Shown here: piece by piece, positions 39,572-50,910 of the stretch
Layout: every line of letters begins with the position of its first letter
Numbering within the stretch: position 1 is the stretch's first letter
Assembly: GCF_013267835.1 (NCBI RefSeq)
Contig: NZ_CP053939.1
Location: 1,674,001 to 1,738,000, forward strand
Source: Neisseria mucosa
Lineage (GTDB): Bacteria; Pseudomonadota; Gammaproteobacteria; Burkholderiales; Neisseriaceae
Direction of reading: 5' to 3'
Length of the DNA stretch: 64,000 bases
Position numbers and translations under genes: made by a program
Notes under the pieces: generated by a model
What the model saw: the letters and a program-made list of their open reading frames with translations, nothing else
What the model was told of the DNA's origin: nothing
Database searches by the model: none

Positions 39572-39604
39572 TTTTCAGACGACCTTAAAAGGCCGTCTGA
39601 AAAC
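39572..39604 (-). repeat. DUS inverted pair in the rpoB-rpoC gap
   Basis: TTTTCAGACGACCTT faces AAGGCCGTCTGAAAA, an AG-DUS opposite a GGTCGTCTGAA variant with one mismatched pair. A further single reverse DUS lies at about 39525-39535. Readthrough is required for rpoC, so it is not a full terminator. Confidence 0.7.
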
Positions 39605-39610
39605 TTCTGT

Positions 39611-42600
39611 TTAGTAGCGTTCCAAATCGATATCCAAGCCCAGTGAGCGAATCTCTTTAACCAATACGTTGAAGGATTCAGGCATACCGGCATCGATTTT
39701 GTGTTCGCCTTTGACGATGTTTTCGTACATTTTGGTACGACCGTTCACGTCGTCAGACTTCACTGTCAGCATCTCTTGCAACGTGTATGCTGCACCGTAT
39801 GCTTCCAGTGCCCAAACCTCCATCTCACCGAAACGTTGGCCACCGAACTGAGCTTTACCGCCCAGAGGTTGTTGGGTAACCAGACTGTACGGACCGGTAG
39901 AGCGGGCGTGCATTTTTTCATCAACCAAGTGGTGCAGTTTCAGATAGTGCATCACACCGACTGTTACCTTGCGGTCAAACGGTTCGCCAGAGCGTCCGTC
40001 ATACAGCGTGATTTGAGTTTTGCTGTCGTTAAAGCCCAATTTTTCGACTTCAGGATCATCGCTTGGATAAGCCAAGTTCAACATTTCACGGATTTCAGAC
40101 TCTTTCGCACCGTCAAACACTGGGGACGCGAAAGATGCGCCTTTACGCAAGTTAGAAGCCAATTCGATGATTTCTTCATCTGTCAGGCTGTCTAAATCTT
40201 CTTTCTTACCGCTGCTGTTGTAGAGTTTGTTCAAGAATTCACGCAGCTCGCTGGCTTTGCGTTGCTCTTTCAGCATACGGTCGATGCGCTCGCCGATACC
40301 TTTTGCCGCCCAACCCAAGTGAACTTCCAAAATCTGACCAATGTTCATACGGGAAGGTACGCCCAACGGGTTCAGTACGATGTCCACCGGACGGCCGTCA
40401 GCCATGTAAGGCATGTCTTCCACCGGCAGAATGCGTGATACCACACCTTTGTTACCGTGGCGGCCCGCCATTTTGTCACCGGCTTGCAGACGGCGTTTGA
40501 TGGCGATAAATACTTTTACCATTTTTTGTACGCCCGGCTGCAGCTCGTCGCCTTGGGTCAGTTTTTTCTTCTTGATCTCATACAACTCGTCCGCTTCTTC
40601 GCGTTTTTGTTGCAGACTCAATTTAATCAGTTCCAACTGTTTGGCCAAATCTTCGTCAGCCAGGCGGATGTCAAACCAATCATGTTTGCTGGACAGGCTT
40701 GCCAGATATTCAGTAGTAATCTCGCTGCCTTTAGCCAGCTTCATCGGGCCACCGTTGGCTTTTTGGCCGACAATCATGCGCTCAATACGGTCAAATGCGT
40801 CGTTATCGAAAATACGCAACTGGTCGCTCAAATCTTGACGGTAACGTTTCAGCTCAGAATCAATAATGGATTGAGCACGTTTGTCGCGTTGGATACCTTC
40901 ACGGGTAAAGACTTGAACATCGATAACGGTACCGCTCATGCCGGTAGGCATACGCAATGAAGTATCTTTTACATCAGACGCTTTTTCACCGAAGATGGCA
41001 CGCAACAGTTTTTCTTCCGGAGTCAGTTGAGTTTCGCCTTTAGGCGTTACTTTACCCACCAAGACGTCACCGGCCTCTACTTCCGCACCGATGTAAACAA
41101 TACCGGATTCATCCAAACGGTTTTGCATACGTTCAGACAAGTTCGGAATATCGCGGGTAATGTCTTCCGCACCCAGCTTGGTATCACGGGCAACAACGTT
41201 CAATTCCTCAATGTGAATCGAAGTATAGCGGTCGTCTGCAGCCACTTTTTCAGAAATCAGAATCGAGTCTTCGTAGTTGTAACCGTTCCACGGCATAAAG
41301 GCGATGGTCATGTTTTGACCCAGAGCCAATTCGCCCAAATCGGTGGAAGCACCGTCAGCAATCAAATCACCACGTTGCAAAACATCGCCTGCTTTGACAG
41401 CCGGACGTTGGTTGATGTTGGTAGATTGGTTGGAGCGGGTAAATTTAACCAAGTTGTAAATATCGACACCCACTTCACCGGCAGTCGCCTCATCGTCATG
41501 GACACGAATCACCACACGGTTGGCATCAACATACTCAACCACACCACCACGGCGGGCAACAATTGCAGTTGCAGAGTCAACGGCAACAGAACGCTCAATA
41601 CCGGTACCAACCATCGGTTTTTCAGGGCGCAGGCAAGGTACGGCCTGACGTTGCATGTTGGCACCCATCAATGCACGGTTCGCGTCATCATGTTCCAAGA
41701 ATGGAATCAGGGATGCCGCTACGGATACCACTTGACCGGTTGCCACGTCCATATATTGCACACGGTCAGGCGTTGCCATAATGGTTTCGCCTTTTTCACG
41801 ACAAGTAACTAAATCGCCAATCAAATTGCCGTCTTTGTCCAAATCAGCATTCGCCTGTGCAATCACATAGCGACCTTCTTCGATGGCAGACAAGTAATCG
41901 ATTTCTTCAGTTACCTTACCATTAATAACGCGACGGTAAGGTGTTTCCAAGAAGCCATAATCATTGGTGCGCGCATAAACGGACAATGAGTTGATCAAAC
42001 CAATGTTCGGACCTTCAGGTGTTTCAATAGGACATACACGGCCATAGTGGGTCGGATGTACGTCTCGCACCTCAAAGCCTGCACGTTCGCGAGTCAAACC
42101 ACCAGGGCCCAATGCAGATACACGGCGTTTATGAGTTACTTCAGACAATGGGTTGGTCTGATCCATAAACTGGCTCAATTGGCTAGAACCGAAGAATTCT
42201 TTAATCGCAGCAGAAACAGGTTTCGCATTAATCAAGTCATGCGGCATCAAATTCTCAGATTCTGCTTGATTCAAACGTTCTTTAACGGCACGTTCTACAC
42301 GAGCCAAACCACTGCGGAATTGGTTTTCTGTCAACTCGCCTACGGAACGAACGCGACGGTTGCCCAAGTGGTCAATATCATCTACTTCACCATGACCATT
42401 GCGTAATTCAACCAATGTAGCAATGGAAACTACAATGTCTTCTACGCTCAGAACGTAACCGCCTTTTTCAGCTGCGCCAGCCAAAGTCTCATTCAACAGA
42501 CGGCCATACCAAGAGTTTTGTTGTGCTTCGGACAATTTTTGCTCGTATGTACGCGTATTGAATTTCATACGGCCTACACGAGACAAGTCATAGCTGTCTT

Positions 42601-43789
42601 CACTGAAGAACAAACGGTTGAAGAGCTGCTCAACAGCTTCTTCGGTAGGTGGTTCGCCAGGACGCATCATGCGGTAAATTGCTACACGCGCAGCTTGTTG
42701 GTCGGCTGTTTCATCTGTACGCAGAGTGCTGGAAATATAACCGCCCTGATCCAATTCATTGATATACAGGGTAGTAATTTCTTTTACACCATTAATATCA
42801 AGTTTGGCCAACAGCTCTTCTGTGATTTCATCGTTAGCAGAAGCCAATACTTCGCCGGTTTCCGGATCAATCAGATCAGTAGCCAATGCTTTACCCAACA
42901 GGCTTTCTGGTTCCACATCCAGTCGAGTCAAACCTGCATTGGTAATATCACGGATATTTTTCGCAGTAATACGTTTACCTTTGGCAACCAATACATTGCC
43001 TTCTTTATCCAAGATATCAACTTTGGCAGTTTCGCCTTTCAGACGGCTTGCAACCAGATCTGTTTGAACACCGTTTGAAGACAAATAGAAAGTTTCTTTA
43101 TCGTAGAAAATATCCAAGATTTGTTCATTGTTGTAGCCCAAAGCTTTCAACAAAATCGTAACCGGCATTTTACGGCGACGGTCGATACGGAAATACAACA
43201 AATCTTTTGGATCAAATTCGAAATCCAACCATGAACCACGGTAAGGAATAATGCGAGCAGAGAACAACAGCTTACCGGAAGAATGAGTTTTACCACGGTC
43301 ATGCTCAAAGAACACACCTGGAGAACGGTGCAACTGGGAAACAATGACACGCTCTGTACCATTGATGACAAAAGAGCCACTTGGCGTCATCAACGGAATT
43401 TCGCCCATATATACTTCGTTTTCACGAACTTCTTTTACAGTCGGTTTAGATGCTTCTTTATCCAAAATCACCAAACGGATACGTGCACGCAATGGAGCCG
43501 CATAAGTAATACCACGCAATTGACATTCAGGAATATCGAACAAAGGTTCGCCCAATGTGTAATGCACAAACTCCAATCGTGCATAACCATTATGGCTCAC
43601 AATCGGGAAAATAGAATTGAATGCTGCTTGCAGACCATCATCAGTACGTTGGTCAAAAGCGTTTTCCAGCTGCAAAAATTTCGCATAAGAATCGATTTGG
43701 GTTGCCAGCAGGAAAGGAACATCCAAGACATTCTCTCGCTTTGCAAAACTCTTACGGATACGTTTTTTCTCGGTAAACGAATAGCTCAT
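39611..43789 (-). CDS. rpoB: RNA polymerase beta subunit
   Basis: 1392 residues from [19 protein letters not shown]; 17 upstream in-frame codons are not part of the family start. The rifampicin region [20 protein letters not shown] then [11 protein letters not shown] is wild type. [20 protein letters not shown] and the C-terminal clamp region ([20 protein letters not shown]) are present. Start is 189 bp after rplL with a hairpin and one DUS between. Confidence 0.98.
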   Translation of the reverse strand: MSYSFTEKKRIRKSFAKRENVLDVPFLLATQIDSYAKFLQLENAFDQRTDDGLQAAFNSIFPIVSHNGYARLEFVHYTLGEPLFDIPECQLRGITYAAPLRARIRLVILDKEASKPTVKEVRENEVYMGEIPLMTPSGSFVINGTERVIVSQLHRSPGVFFEHDRGKTHSSGKLLFSARIIPYRGSWLDFEFDPKDLLYFRIDRRRKMPVTILLKALGYNNEQILDIFYDKETFYLSSNGVQTDLVASRLKGETAKVDILDKEGNVLVAKGKRITAKNIRDITNAGLTRLDVEPESLLGKALATDLIDPETGEVLASANDEITEELLAKLDINGVKEITTLYINELDQGGYISSTLRTDETADQQAARVAIYRMMRPGEPPTEEAVEQLFNRLFFSEDSYDLSRVGRMKFNTRTYEQKLSEAQQNSWYGRLLNETLAGAAEKGGYVLSVEDIVVSIATLVELRNGHGEVDDIDHLGNRRVRSVGELTENQFRSGLARVERAVKERLNQAESENLMPHDLINAKPVSAAIKEFFGSSQLSQFMDQTNPLSEVTHKRRVSALGPGGLTRERAGFEVRDVHPTHYGRVCPIETPEGPNIGLINSLSVYARTNDYGFLETPYRRVINGKVTEEIDYLSAIEEGRYVIAQANADLDKDGNLIGDLVTCREKGETIMATPDRVQYMDVATGQVVSVAASLIPFLEHDDANRALMGANMQRQAVPCLRPEKPMVGTGIERSVAVDSATAIVARRGGVVEYVDANRVVIRVHDDEATAGEVGVDIYNLVKFTRSNQSTNINQRPAVKAGDVLQRGDLIADGASTDLGELALGQNMTIAFMPWNGYNYEDSILISEKVAADDRYTSIHIEELNVVARDTKLGAEDITRDIPNLSERMQNRLDESGIVYIGAEVEAGDVLVGKVTPKGETQLTPEEKLLRAIFGEKASDVKDTSLRMPTGMSGTVIDVQVFTREGIQRDKRAQSIIDSELKRYRQDLSDQLRIFDNDAFDRIERMIVGQKANGGPMKLAKGSEITTEYLASLSSKHDWFDIRLADEDLAKQLELIKLSLQQKREEADELYEIKKKKLTQGDELQPGVQKMVKVFIAIKRRLQAGDKMAGRHGNKGVVSRILPVEDMPYMADGRPVDIVLNPLGVPSRMNIGQILEVHLGWAAKGIGERIDRMLKEQRKASELREFLNKLYNSSGKKEDLDSLTDEEIIELASNLRKGASFASPVFDGAKESEIREMLNLAYPSDDPEVEKLGFNDSKTQITLYDGRSGEPFDRKVTVGVMHYLKLHHLVDEKMHARSTGPYSLVTQQPLGGKAQFGGQRFGEMEVWALEAYGAAYTLQEMLTVKSDDVNGRTKMYENIVKGEHKIDAGMPESFNVLVKEIRSLGLDIDLERY

Positions 43790-43820
43790 ATACACTCCGA
43801 AAAGCAATTTTAAATAATAG

Positions 43821-43830
43821 GCCGTCTGAA
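43821..43830 (+). repeat. Single DNA uptake sequence
   Basis: GCCGTCTGAA preceded by AG, 31 bp before the rpoB start on the opposite strand. Confidence 0.85.
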
Positions 43831-43936
43831 ACAACGACATGCATCAACTTAATATTTACATTTATTTACAATGATTTTATAAAAACTATGCAAATAAATG
43901 TAAACAATGCCTAATGCTTATTTTAAGAAGCAAAAT

Positions 43937-43962
43937 AAGGCTGGCAGAAAACTGCCAGCCTT
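43937..43962 (-). terminator. Attenuator-like hairpin between rplL and rpoB
   Basis: AAGGCTGGCAG and CTGCCAGCCTT with an AAAA loop, followed on the minus strand by ATTTTGC. E. coli has a partial terminator at the same place that lowers rpoBC relative to ribosomal protein genes; the same role is inferred. Confidence 0.8.
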
Positions 43963-43978
43963 TACAGGAAGCATCAAA

Positions 43979-44350
43979 TTATTTGATTTCGACTTTAGCG
44001 CCAGCTTCTTCCAGTTGTTTTTGGATGTCTTCAGCTTCAGCTTTAGAAACACCTTCTTTCAGAGTTTTAGGTGCACCGTCAACGATGTCTTTAGCTTCTT
44101 TCAGACCCAAGCCAGTGATAGCGCGGACAACTTTAATCACGCCAACTTTTTGATCACCAGCAGAAGCCAATACTACGTCAAATTCAGTTTTTTCTTCAGC
44201 AGCAGCTGCACCAGCACCTGCAGGACCTGCAACTGCAACGGCAACAGCAGAAACGCCAAATTTCTCTTCAAAAGCTTTAACCAGGTCGTTCAATTCCATT
44301 ACGGTCAAAGAACCAACGGCTTCCAAAATGTCTTCTTTAGTAATAGCCAT
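43979..44350 (-). CDS. rplL: 50S ribosomal protein L7/L12
   Basis: 123 residues; stalk protein recruiting elongation factors. N-terminal dimerisation part, an Ala/Gly-rich hinge ([18 protein letters not shown]) and the C-terminal factor-binding domain ([20 protein letters not shown]). Confidence 0.98.
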   Translation of the reverse strand: MAITKEDILEAVGSLTVMELNDLVKAFEEKFGVSAVAVAVAGPAGAGAAAAEEKTEFDVVLASAGDQKVGVIKVVRAITGLGLKEAKDIVDGAPKTLKEGVSKAEAEDIQKQLEEAGAKVEIK

Positions 44351-44407
44351 GCTATTTTACTCCAAATATTGTATTAAAAAATAATTGATTAAATGAAACA
44401 AAATCGA

Positions 44408-44908
44408 TTAAGCGGCTTCTTCGCCAGCTTTTTTCTCTGCCAAAGCAGCCAAACCACGTGCAAAGCCTGATACAGGAGCTTGCATAACGAACAACAGTTT
44501 GGACAACAGCTCTTCGCGACTTGGAATAGAAGCCAACTCAGCAACCTGAGCAGGATTCATCACTTCGCCATTGTAAGAACCGGCTTTAACGATGATTTTG
44601 TCATCTTTTTTCGCGAATTGGTGCAGCACTTTAGCAGCAGCAACAGCATCTTCAGAAGCAGCGTAAACCAATGGACCAACCATTTGATCGGCCAAACCTG
44701 CGAATGAAGTACCCTCTACTGCGCGACGAGCCAGAGTATTTTTCAGAACGCGCAAGTAAACGCCTTCTTTACGTGCATTCGCACGAAGCTCAGTCATGCT
44801 GGAAACACTGATACCGCGATATTCAGCGACTACGAGAGTTTGAGCGTTAGCAATTGCTGCGCTAATTTCCTCTACGGCCACTTTCTTGGTTTCAATATTG
44901 AGACTCAA
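44408..44908 (-). CDS. rplJ: 50S ribosomal protein L10
   Basis: 166 residues; base of the L7/L12 stalk. [20 protein letters not shown] and the C-terminal helix that binds L7/L12. Preceded by the L10 leader at 45010-45095, the site of autoregulation. Confidence 0.97.
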   Translation of the reverse strand: MSLNIETKKVAVEEISAAIANAQTLVVAEYRGISVSSMTELRANARKEGVYLRVLKNTLARRAVEGTSFAGLADQMVGPLVYAASEDAVAAAKVLHQFAKKDDKIIVKAGSYNGEVMNPAQVAELASIPSREELLSKLLFVMQAPVSGFARGLAALAEKKAGEEAA

Positions 44909-45009
44909 GGTCTACCTCCCACTGTTTATAAACAGGATACCGAAATGATATCCCACCAGCGCGGTAACCTAAAAAGACATCTTACAAGCAATCTTGCAAT
45001 GTGTTTCAG

Positions 45010-45095
45010 GACTACCGTCTGCGTAGGGCAGTTACGATTAAATCTTACGATCCCTACGGTCTTGGACATCTACTTAATTTTAAGTAGCCCAAATT
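45010..45095 (-). promoter_or_regulatory. L10 leader (rplJ-rplL autoregulation)
   Basis: In the 223-bp gap between rplA and rplJ, on the minus strand: GACCGTAGGG pairs with CCCTACGCAGACGG around an AT-rich arm, preceded by GGGCTACTTAAAATTAAGTAG. This is the kink-turn stem of the ribosomal L10 leader; L10-L12 binding represses rplJL translation in other bacteria. Confidence 0.82.
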
Positions 45096-45131
45096 CAGGC
45101 AACCCAGAAAGCCGGATCACCTGAAAATTTC

Positions 45132-45827
45132 TTAGTTGTTCACGCTTGCAGTATCAACGCGAACACCCAAACCCATGGTGCTGGAAACAGCAACTTTTTT
45201 CAGGTACTGACCTTTAGCAGCAGCAGGTTTGGCTTTAACGATAGCATCCAGCAACGCATTGAAGTTTTCTTTCAAGTCAGCTTCAGCGAAAGAAGCACGA
45301 CCGATAGTTGCATGAACGATACCGGCTTTATCTGTACGGTATTGTACTTGACCTGCTTTTGCATTTTTAACTGCTTCAGCAACGTTAGGAGTAACAGTAC
45401 CTACTTTAGGGTTTGGCATCAGGCCACGAGGACCCAAGATAGTACCCAATTGACCAACGATACGCATTGCATCAGGAGAAGCAATAACAACGTCAAAGTT
45501 CAGGTTACCAGCTTTGATTTCAGCAGCCAAATCTTCGAAACCGACGATATCTGCACCAGCCTCTTTAGCAGCTTCTGCATTTGCACCTTGTGTAAATACA
45601 GCTACGCGAGTTGTTTTACCGGTACCTTTAGGCAGAACGACTGAACCACGAATAACTTGGTCAGATTTACGAGGATCAACACCCAAGTTGAAAGATACGT
45701 CAACAGACTCATCAAATTTAGCAGTAGCAGCTTTTTTAACCAAAGCAATTGCTTCGTCGATTGCGTACAGTTTGTTAGCTTCAACAGAAGAGCGAAGAGC
45801 TTTCAAGCGTTTAGATACTTTAGCCAT
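45132..45827 (-). CDS. rplA: 50S ribosomal protein L1
   Basis: 231 residues; L1-stalk protein and in E. coli repressor of its own operon. [20 protein letters not shown] and [19 protein letters not shown]. Confidence 0.98.
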   Translation of the reverse strand: MAKVSKRLKALRSSVEANKLYAIDEAIALVKKAATAKFDESVDVSFNLGVDPRKSDQVIRGSVVLPKGTGKTTRVAVFTQGANAEAAKEAGADIVGFEDLAAEIKAGNLNFDVVIASPDAMRIVGQLGTILGPRGLMPNPKVGTVTPNVAEAVKNAKAGQVQYRTDKAGIVHATIGRASFAEADLKENFNALLDAIVKAKPAAAKGQYLKKVAVSSTMGLGVRVDTASVNN

Positions 45828-46261
45828 TATACAACACCCTCCACATCCAAGCCCATTGAGCGAGCAGAACCTGCGATAGTACGAACAGCCGCATCTAAGT
45901 CAGCAGCAGTCAAATCAGGCTCTTTAGTTTTAGCAATTTCTTCCAACTGAGCACGGGTCAATTTACCCACTTTATTAGTCAGAGGATTAGAACTACCTTT
46001 TTGCAGACCAGCAGCTTTTTTCAACAAGATAGAAGCTGGTGGAGTTTTCATCACAAATGTGAATGATTTATCTGCAAATGCAGTGATTACGACTGGAATT
46101 GGCAAACCAGGTTCCATACCTTGGGTTGCAGCATTAAATGCTTTACAGAATTCCATGATGTTCAAACCACGTTGACCCAAAGCTGGACCAACTGGGGGAG
46201 ATGGATTGGCTTTACCTGCAGGAATTTGCAGTTTAATGTAGCCGATAATTTTCTTTGCCAC
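45827..46261 (-). CDS. rplK: 50S ribosomal protein L11
   Basis: 144 residues; GTPase-centre protein. [20 protein letters not shown] and the C-terminal rRNA-binding part ([12 protein letters not shown]). Its stop overlaps the rplA start by one base. Confidence 0.98.
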
Positions 46262-46366
46262 TTAAAGGACTCCTAAAAACGGGTATAACGCGGAACCATT
46301 CCGCTTCCCAAACAGAATTCGCGATTATATCCGCTTAAAAAAAAATTTTCAAGCGAATTAAACCAC

Positions 46367-46900
46367 TTAAATCTTTTCAACCTGACCGAACTCTAATTCA
46401 ACCGGTGTTTCGCGACCAAAAATCTGAACTGAAACACGCAGTCTATTACGTTCGTAATTAACTTCATCAACAATACCGTTGAAATCAGCAAATGGGCCTT
46501 CGTTTACTCGAACTTGCTGACCAACTTCAAACTCAACTTTTGGTTTTGGCTTCTCAACACCTGTCTTAGCTTGTTGCAAAATAGCATCCGCATCTTTTTG
46601 AGAAATTGGGATCGGGCGATTTCCACTACCGCCTACAAAACCATTTACTCGAGGAGTGCTCTTAACCAAATGCCACGAGTCATCAGTCATTTCCATTTCG
46701 ACCAATACATAGCCTGGATAGAATTTACGCTCACTGATGGTTTTTCGACCATTCTTGATATCTACTACTTCCTCGACGGGCACAAGAATCTGACCGAAAT
46801 AATCTTCCATGTTTTCACGAGCAATACGCTCTTTCAATGTTTTTTGGACATTTTTTTCAAAACCGGAATAGGCCTGCACCACATACCAACGCTTTGACAT
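46367..46900 (-). CDS. nusG: Transcription termination/antitermination factor NusG
   Basis: 177 residues. N-terminal NGN domain ([30 protein letters not shown]) binds RNA polymerase; C-terminal KOW domain ([20 protein letters not shown]) contacts Rho or S10. Two bp after secE. Confidence 0.98.
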   Translation of the reverse strand: MSKRWYVVQAYSGFEKNVQKTLKERIARENMEDYFGQILVPVEEVVDIKNGRKTISERKFYPGYVLVEMEMTDDSWHLVKSTPRVNGFVGGSGNRPIPISQKDADAILQQAKTGVEKPKPKVEFEVGQQVRVNEGPFADFNGIVDEVNYERNRLRVSVQIFGRETPVELEFGQVEKI

Positions 46901-46902
46901 CT

Positions 46903-47178
46903 TTACCCTTTCCTATTTAATAAAACATCAAAAAACAACCATGAAATAATTGTATCTGCCACATAAATGAAGGCTGCCAAAATCGCAACAAAGATAATTA
47001 CAAATACAGTCATTTTGACCGCTTCATCCCGACTCGGCCAAACCACCTTCTTGAACTCGGTCCAAGAGCTCTTAAAATATGCAAACAGACCTTCTTTCTT
47101 TTCAGGAGCTGGCTTACTACTTACCACCACTTCCTTTTTCTGATGGCCTTCTTTGTGTCCAGACGAATGTTCTGTCAT
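46903..47178 (-). CDS. secE: Protein translocase subunit SecE
   Basis: 91 residues, single-spanning form. Charged N-terminus, amphipathic helix [20 protein letters not shown], then the membrane helix [20 protein letters not shown]. Stabilises SecY. Confidence 0.96.
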   Translation of the reverse strand: MTEHSSGHKEGHQKKEVVVSSKPAPEKKEGLFAYFKSSWTEFKKVVWPSRDEAVKMTVFVIIFVAILAAFIYVADTIISWLFFDVLLNRKG

Positions 47179-47273
47179 CTTTACTCACTTATCAATGCCC
47201 CACCCACCATCCATTTTAGATAGCAGCATTGATCCATATAATTAATTCTAGATAATCTTAAAACTTAAGTACA

Positions 47274-47303
47274 AAAAAATTAACCGGCACAAGGCCGGTT
47301 AAT
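47274..47303 (-). terminator. Intrinsic terminator after tRNA-Trp
   Basis: TTAACCGGC and GCCGGTTAA with a 5-nt loop, followed on the minus strand by a T-run. Separates the tuf/tRNA unit from secE-nusG. Confidence 0.9.
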
Positions 47304-47311
47304 TTTTTATT

Positions 47312-47387
47312 TGGCAGGCCAAGAGGGTCTCGAACCCCCAACCCTCGGTTTTGGAGACCGATACTCTACCAATTGAGCTATTGGCCT
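47312..47387 (-). tRNA. tRNA-Trp (CCA)
   Basis: 76-nt cloverleaf on the minus strand starting AGGCCAATAGCTCAATTGG; anticodon loop CTCCAAA; T-loop GGTTCGAGACC; encoded CCA. Six bp after tuf, as in many proteobacteria. Confidence 0.97.
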
Positions 47388-47393
47388 CTAAAC

Positions 47394-48578
47394 TTAAGCG
47401 ATGATAGAAGAAACCACACCTGCACCTACGGTACGGCCACCTTCGCGAATCGCAAAGCGCAAACCTTCTTCCATAGCGATAGGTGCAATCAGTTCTACAG
47501 TAATGGTTACGTTCTCACCCGGCATTACCATTTCTACGCCTTCTTCCAAAGTAACTGCACCAGTTACGTCGGTAGTACGGAAGTAGAATTGTGGACGGTA
47601 GTTAGCGAAGAATGGAGTGTGACGGCCACCCTCTTCTTTGCTCAGTACGTATACTTCTGCTTTGAATTTGGTGTGAGGAGTGATGGTACCCGGTTTGGCC
47701 AATACTTGACCACGCTCTACGTCTTCACGTTTAGTGCCACGCAGCAATACGCCTACGTTGTCACCTGCTTGACCTTCGTCCAGCAGTTTGCGGAACATTT
47801 CAACGCCGGTACAAGTGGTTTTTTGGGTTTCTTTCAGACCTACGATTTCGATCTCGTCACCAACGTGGATGATGCCGCGCTCTACACGACCGGTTACTAC
47901 TGTGCCACGGCCAGAGATAGAGAATACGTCTTCGATAGGCAACAAGAAAGGTTTGTCCACAGCACGCTCAGGTGTTGGGATGTAGCTGTCCAAAGCAGCA
48001 GCCAGTTCGAAGATTTTTTCTTCGTAAGCAGCATCACCTTCCAAAGCTTTCAGTGCAGAACCTTGTACGATTGGGCAGTCGTCACCTGGGAAGTCGTAGC
48101 TTGACAGCAGGTCACGGATTTCCATTTCAACCAGTTCCAACAATTCGGCATCGTCAACCATGTCGCATTTGTTCATGAACACGATGATGTAAGGTACACC
48201 TACTTGGCGAGCCAACAGGATGTGTTCGCGAGTTTGAGGCATAGGGCCGTCAGCTGCGGAACATACCAAGATAGCGCCGTCCATTTGGGCAGCACCGGTA
48301 ATCATGTTTTTAACGTAGTCGGCGTGGCCCGGGCAGTCTACGTGTGCGTAGTGGCGGGTTTCGGTTTCGTATTCTACGTGAGAGGTATTAATGGTAATAC
48401 CGCGGGCTTTTTCTTCAGGAGCGTTATCGATTTGGTCGTAAGCTTTTGCAGCGCCACCGAATTTTTTAGCCAAAATAGTAGTCAATGCAGCAGTCAGAGT
48501 GGTTTTACCATGGTCAACGTGACCGATAGTACCAACGTTTACGTGCGGTTTGCTACGTTCAAATTTTTCCTTAGCCAT
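47394..48578 (-). CDS. tuf: Elongation factor Tu, copy 2
   Basis: 394 residues, identical to copy 1 except for three conservative differences ([28 protein letters not shown]). Same GTP-binding motifs. Sits inside a tRNA operon: tRNA-Tyr, -Gly and -Thr upstream and tRNA-Trp downstream. The near identity over 17 kb of separation suggests continuing gene conversion. Confidence 0.98.
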   Translation of the reverse strand: MAKEKFERSKPHVNVGTIGHVDHGKTTLTAALTTILAKKFGGAAKAYDQIDNAPEEKARGITINTSHVEYETETRHYAHVDCPGHADYVKNMITGAAQMDGAILVCSAADGPMPQTREHILLARQVGVPYIIVFMNKCDMVDDAELLELVEMEIRDLLSSYDFPGDDCPIVQGSALKALEGDAAYEEKIFELAAALDSYIPTPERAVDKPFLLPIEDVFSISGRGTVVTGRVERGIIHVGDEIEIVGLKETQKTTCTGVEMFRKLLDEGQAGDNVGVLLRGTKREDVERGQVLAKPGTITPHTKFKAEVYVLSKEEGGRHTPFFANYRPQFYFRTTDVTGAVTLEEGVEMVMPGENVTITVELIAPIAMEEGLRFAIREGGRTVGAGVVSSIIA

Positions 48579-48626
48579 GGCAATATCCTATAATCTAAGC
48601 TTTTGAAAGAAAGGGTAATAATGAGA

Positions 48627-48701
<75 letters not shown>

Positions 48702-48710
48702 GAAATTGTT

Positions 48711-48784
48711 TGGAGCGGGTGAAGGGAATCGAACCCTCACCGTAAGCTTGGAAGGCTTCTGCTCTACCATTGAGCTACACCCGC
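48711..48784 (-). tRNA. tRNA-Gly (TCC)
   Basis: 74 nt on the minus strand starting GCGGGTGTAGCTCAATGG; anticodon loop CTTCCAA; encoded CCA. Confidence 0.97.
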
Positions 48785-48815
48785 ATACTCACTATTTGCT
48801 CCAAGTAAGAATTTT

Positions 48816-48899
48816 TGGTGGAGGGAGAAGGATTCGAACCTTCGAAGCTCACGCAACAGATTTACAGTCTGCCCCCTTTGACCGCTCGGGAATCCCTCC
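48816..48899 (-). tRNA. tRNA-Tyr (GTA)
   Basis: 84 nt with a long variable arm on the minus strand, starting GGAGGGATTCCCGAGCGG; anticodon loop CTGTAAA; encoded CCA. First gene of the Tyr-Gly-Thr-tuf-Trp unit. Confidence 0.97.
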
Positions 48900-48912
48900 A
48901 AAAGAGAACGCT

Positions 48913-48941
48913 AGTTTATTTGCAACTCAGATTTCCGTCAA
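48913..48941 (-). promoter_or_regulatory. Sigma70 promoter of the tRNA-Tyr/tuf unit
   Basis: On the minus strand TTGACG (48941-48936) and TAAACT (48918-48913), 17-bp spacer, 14 bp before the tRNA. The ten bases TTGACGGAAA equal those of the tRNA-Lys promoter. Confidence 0.82.
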
Positions 48942-48997
48942 GATTTTTTTTCACTTATTTCTTTAAAAATATCCAAGTTTTTGCTTTTAAACATTAT

Positions 48998-49339
<342 letters not shown>

Positions 49340-49371
49340 TTACACCTTGGGAATGATTCTCAAATTCTATA

Positions 49372-49944
49372 CTATTCAGCAACTTGCGAATAGAGCAACA
49401 ATTCAAACTTACTCATTCCCGCCTTTCCTTCCCGATAAATTTCCAGCCAATCCGGTTTTTCAGGCACCTTCCCTGCTTCAATATAGACCATTGCCCCATT
49501 TTTCAAGTGGCTTTGCAATCGGATAAAAAGATTTTGCCAATCTTCCCATGCAAACGGCGGATCAAGGAACACAACATCAAATTTTTCAGACGGCCTTGTC
49601 AAATAAGCCATGCCGTCTGAACACACGATTTCCACCTGCCTCAAGCCTAATTCACGAACATTTTTCTGAAGTGTTTGCACAGTTTGGCGGTGGTTATCGA
49701 CCATTACCACTTTTGCCGCATGACGAGAAGCAGCCTCCATTCCCAAAGCACCACTACCGCTGAATAAATCCAATACTGTTTTGCCGGTTAAATCCTGACC
49801 CAACCAGTTAAACAGTTTTTCACGCACGCTGTCAGGTGTCGGACGCAAACCATCTGCGGACAGAAAAGTTAACTTTCGTCCCCTACATTGCCCGCCAATG
49901 ATGCGTACTTGATTGGTGTGTTTGGAATGTTTGTTATTTGCCAT
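49372..49944 (-). CDS. rsmD: 16S rRNA (guanine-966 N2)-methyltransferase RsmD
   Basis: 190 residues, SAM-dependent Rossmann-fold methyltransferase. RIIGGQCRGRKLTF near the start, SAM motif LDLFSGSGALGMEAASRHA (about 59-77) and catalytic motif VVFLDPPFAWED (about 124-135). One DUS reads ATGCCGTCTGAA (on the plus strand near 49611) within the gene and an AG-DUS occurs nearby, in VCSDGMAYLTRPSEKF. Confidence 0.93.
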   Translation of the reverse strand: MANNKHSKHTNQVRIIGGQCRGRKLTFLSADGLRPTPDSVREKLFNWLGQDLTGKTVLDLFSGSGALGMEAASRHAAKVVMVDNHRQTVQTLQKNVRELGLRQVEIVCSDGMAYLTRPSEKFDVVFLDPPFAWEDWQNLFIRLQSHLKNGAMVYIEAGKVPEKPDWLEIYREGKAGMSKFELLLYSQVAE

Positions 49945-49967
49945 AATTTTTTAAAAGATGCCAAGTT

Positions 49968-49977
49968 TTCAGACGGC
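49968..49977 (-). repeat. Single DNA uptake sequence
   Basis: TTCAGACGGC followed by CT, 24 bp upstream of rsmD. Confidence 0.85.
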
Positions 49978-50034
49978 CTCAATTATATAGTGAAACTGCT
50001 ATCAAACCGTATTTCGATCTCTGCTTTTAGAGAC

Positions 50035-50069
50035 AAAAGGTCGTCTGAAAATTTTTCAGACGACCTTTT
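50035..50069. repeat. GGTCGTCTGAA hairpin, left border of a cassette
   Basis: AAAAGGTCGTCTGAAAA and its exact reverse complement with a 1-2 nt loop. Both arms carry the AG-mucDUS dialect (AGGTCGTCTGAA) rather than the AG-DUS common elsewhere in the window. Confidence 0.88.
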
Positions 50070-50079
50070 CAGTTTGAAT

Positions 50080-50107
50080 TTGACGACATGAAATACTGAA
50101 CTATGTT
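50080..50107 (+). promoter_or_regulatory. Weak candidate promoter for the UDG-like gene
   Basis: TTGACG (50080-50085) and TATGTT (50102-50107) with a 16-bp spacer, 97 bp before the start codon. The sequence 50070-50203 is AT-rich and otherwise empty. Confidence 0.35.
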
Positions 50108-50203
50108 TCACCGTGAAGTGCGTTTTAAACTTAAACTAGATAAATTACATTTACTTATTTATAATGAGTATTTCTCTGTGAAATGTTTATATAAGTTATT
50201 ATC

Positions 50204-50896
50204 ATGTCAGACCTGAATCTCAGTAACAGTATATTCCAAGGTTACAACGACAAACATGGTTTAATGATTTGTGGGTATGAGTGGGGTTGGAGTAAAGCCG
50301 ATGAGGCTGCTTATGTAGCAGGTGAATACAAACTCCCTGAAAACAAAATCGACCATACATTTGCAAATAAATCCCTCTATTATGGTGAGCAGGCAAAAAA
50401 GTGGCGTTACGACAATACAATAAAAAATTGGTTTGAAATGTGGGGACACCCCTTAGACGAAAATGGATTGGGCGGTGCATTTGAAAAATCCCTGGTTCAA
50501 ACCAACTGGGCAGCTACTCAGGGCAACAAAATCGACAATCCAAACAAATTTCTCCAGCCCGAACACGTCGATAATTTTCTCTACCACATTGAGAAACTAC
50601 GTCCTAAATTGATTCTCTTCATGGGAAGCAACCTGACAAATTATCTTAATTGCGCAAATGTATTGCCGCGCTTCGAGCAGCTTGTCGGAAAACAAACTCA
50701 ACCGCTACGAGTAGTACAAAAAGATTTTAGCGGTACACGTTTCAAAATCAGATTCCAATCGTTTGAAAATTGCGAAGTCGTCTGCCTGCCCCACCCTAGT
50801 GCCAGCCGCGGTCTATCTTACGATTACATAGCCTTATTTGAACCAGAAATGAACCGTATTTTATCGGACTTTAAAACGACACGCGGATTTAAATAA
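50204..50896 (+). CDS. Uracil-DNA-glycosylase-fold protein of unknown function
   Basis: 230 residues. Pattern of the UDG superfamily: an N-terminal strand and loop HGLMICGYEWGWSKADEA (about 18-35) in the place of motif I, a central strand RPKLILFMGSNLTNYLN (about 133-149), and CLPHPSASRGLSYDYIALFE (about 194-213), whose HPS corresponds to the DNA-intercalation motif. No catalytic Asp/His can be assigned with confidence, and many such proteins have no known activity. Codon use is more AT-rich than its neighbours, and the gene lies alone between two GGTCGTCTGAA hairpins, which suggests transfer from another Neisseria lineage. Function not established. Confidence 0.65.
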   Translation: MSDLNLSNSIFQGYNDKHGLMICGYEWGWSKADEAAYVAGEYKLPENKIDHTFANKSLYYGEQAKKWRYDNTIKNWFEMWGHPLDENGLGGAFEKSLVQTNWAATQGNKIDNPNKFLQPEHVDNFLYHIEKLRPKLILFMGSNLTNYLNCANVLPRFEQLVGKQTQPLRVVQKDFSGTRFKIRFQSFENCEVVCLPHPSASRGLSYDYIALFEPEMNRILSDFKTTRGFK

Positions 50897-50910
50897 AATA
50901 ATCACAGAAA

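Noticed and set aside
49981-50034. TATAGTG-like sequence resembling an end of a Correia repeat
   Set aside because: The characteristic continuation and the opposite inverted end are absent; a similar short AT-rich string also occurs at 3190.
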